Assembly: GCA_003184365.1 (NCBI GenBank)
Contig: NKYR01000230.1
Coordinates: 1 to 19,081 of the forward strand
Length of the DNA: 19,081 nt
Source: Evernia prunastri
Taxonomy: Eukaryota; Ascomycota; Lecanoromycetes; Lecanorales; Parmeliaceae
Direction of reading: 5' to 3'
Below are positions 18,664 to 19,081 of this stretch, one piece after another. The translations under genes were made by a program, and so were the position numbers. How positions within the stretch are numbered: the first letter of the stretch is position 1; every line of letters starts with the position of its first letter. Under the pieces are notes generated by a model. The model did no database searches, was not told where the DNA came from, and saw only the letters and a program-made list of their open reading frames with translations.

Positions 18664-18936
18664 TGCTTTTAAACCTCAGCCCATCTAAGTTTTAGCGCAT
18701 GTAACAATACGATCACTAGGGATAAGTCAACCACGTCGAACATTGAGAATTACATGTGTCTACGAATTAATAACTACTAAAATTACTGAATTATACTATC
18801 TTCAATAAAGAGCGGGGCGGGTTGTTGTTAACATCTCTTCGTGATAGGTAGTTTTAATAGATTTTGTCTGCGAGTGAAAACGGAGCTAATGGTTATGTTC
18901 GTATTAACACTTAGCGTGGGCCGAGGTTTAAAAGCA
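18664..18936 (+). mobile_element. MITE-like element, copy B
   Basis: Left end TGCTTTTAAACCTCAGCCCA and the reverse complement of the right end differ at one of 20 positions. The next bases, CTAAGT followed by a TTA, also recur in inverted form. It is colinear with copy A at 8676-8989 at both ends, with a more divergent and shorter interior. The right boundary may reach beyond 18936: the reverse complement of 18937-18957 contains GTTTATCCC, also found left of copy A (8664-8672). A CCTCCTCAGGAGG palindrome (18938-18950) lies between. Possible direct TCCT strings flank the inverted repeats, too short to trust. Confidence 0.68.
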
Positions 18937-18988
18937 TCCTCCTCAGGAGGGATAAACAGCGCAAAAATACGTCAGCCTTGGCACAAGC

Positions 18989-18990
<2 letters not shown>

Positions 18991-19025
<35 letters not shown>

Positions 19026-19026
19026 C
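18991..19026 (+). repeat. (AAC)12 microsatellite
   Basis: Twelve uninterrupted AAC triplets, about 50 bp right of MITE-like copy B. In-frame it would encode polyasparagine, polyglutamine or polythreonine, but no start codon precedes it in the window. Confidence 0.9.
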
Positions 19027-19081
19027 GCGAGAAGCATCAAGCTCCACTTCTCCACTTCATTAGTCAGGATTCACGTCCAGA

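Larger units (their letters stand above)
18574..19081. promoter_or_regulatory. SMN1 upstream region to right edge
   Basis: Ninety bases of unique sequence, then MITE-like copy B, then about 145 bases with a triplet microsatellite. Two frames through the microsatellite stay open to the edge but have no start codon, so a gene there is not supported. Confidence 0.5.

Noticed and set aside
8676..18936. The two direct repeats as LTRs of one 10-kb retrotransposon.
   Set aside because: The DNA between them holds ordinary conserved single-function genes and no gag/pol content, and each repeat has its own terminal inverted repeats.
18940..19081. Polyglutamine or polyasparagine gene start at the right edge.
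   Set aside because: Two frames are open through the (AAC)12 run but neither has a start codon after the element; a microsatellite alone keeps frames open.

Overview
The window looks like gene-dense nuclear DNA of a filamentous ascomycete (Pezizomycotina). Protein-coding genes follow one another on both strands. Most are broken by short GT-AG introns of about 47-112 nt, many with a recognisable CTRAC/CTAAT-like branch point. The products are conserved fungal housekeeping proteins. I cannot place the genus from sequence alone. Exon joins below were made by hand, from splice signals plus agreement with remembered family sequence.

Layout, left to right: STS1/cut8 (+, nuclear proteasome tether, 2 exons); a decayed DUF7918-type gene (+, several frame breaks); SOG2 (-, RAM kinase network LRR protein, 4 exons); RSM25/mS23 (-, mitoribosomal small subunit, 2 exons); a ~314-bp element with terminal inverted repeats (MITE-like copy A); a PPR protein, probably mitochondrial (+); ICE2 (-, ER membrane protein, 2 exons); MYG1 (+, DHH-type exonuclease, 2 exons); IGO1/endosulfine (-, 3 exons); SFM1 (+, SPOUT arginine methyltransferase, 5 exons including an 18-nt microexon); SMN1 (-, survival-motor-neuron homologue, 4 exons, YG box present); a second MITE-like copy (B); and an (AAC)12 microsatellite at the right edge.

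The genes do not form one pathway. Three have mitochondrial or translational roles (RSM25, the PPR protein, MYG1), one acts on the ribosome (SFM1), one on spliceosomal snRNPs (SMN1), one on nuclear proteasomes (STS1), one in polarity signalling (SOG2), one in nutrient/PP2A signalling (IGO1) and one in ER shape and lipid control (ICE2). Convergent pairs are PPR/ICE2, MYG1/IGO1 and SFM1/SMN1. Divergent pairs with shared upstream regions are RSM25/PPR, ICE2/MYG1 and IGO1/SFM1.

I found no convincing new multi-gene system. The best leads are the two related MITE-like elements, each lying in the same orientation just upstream of a minus-strand housekeeping gene; a 36-residue tandem duplication inside SMN; a 13-bp near-loopless hairpin upstream of SOG2; a possible dual start in MYG1; and the DUF7918 relic. 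No tRNA, rRNA or CRISPR array was seen.
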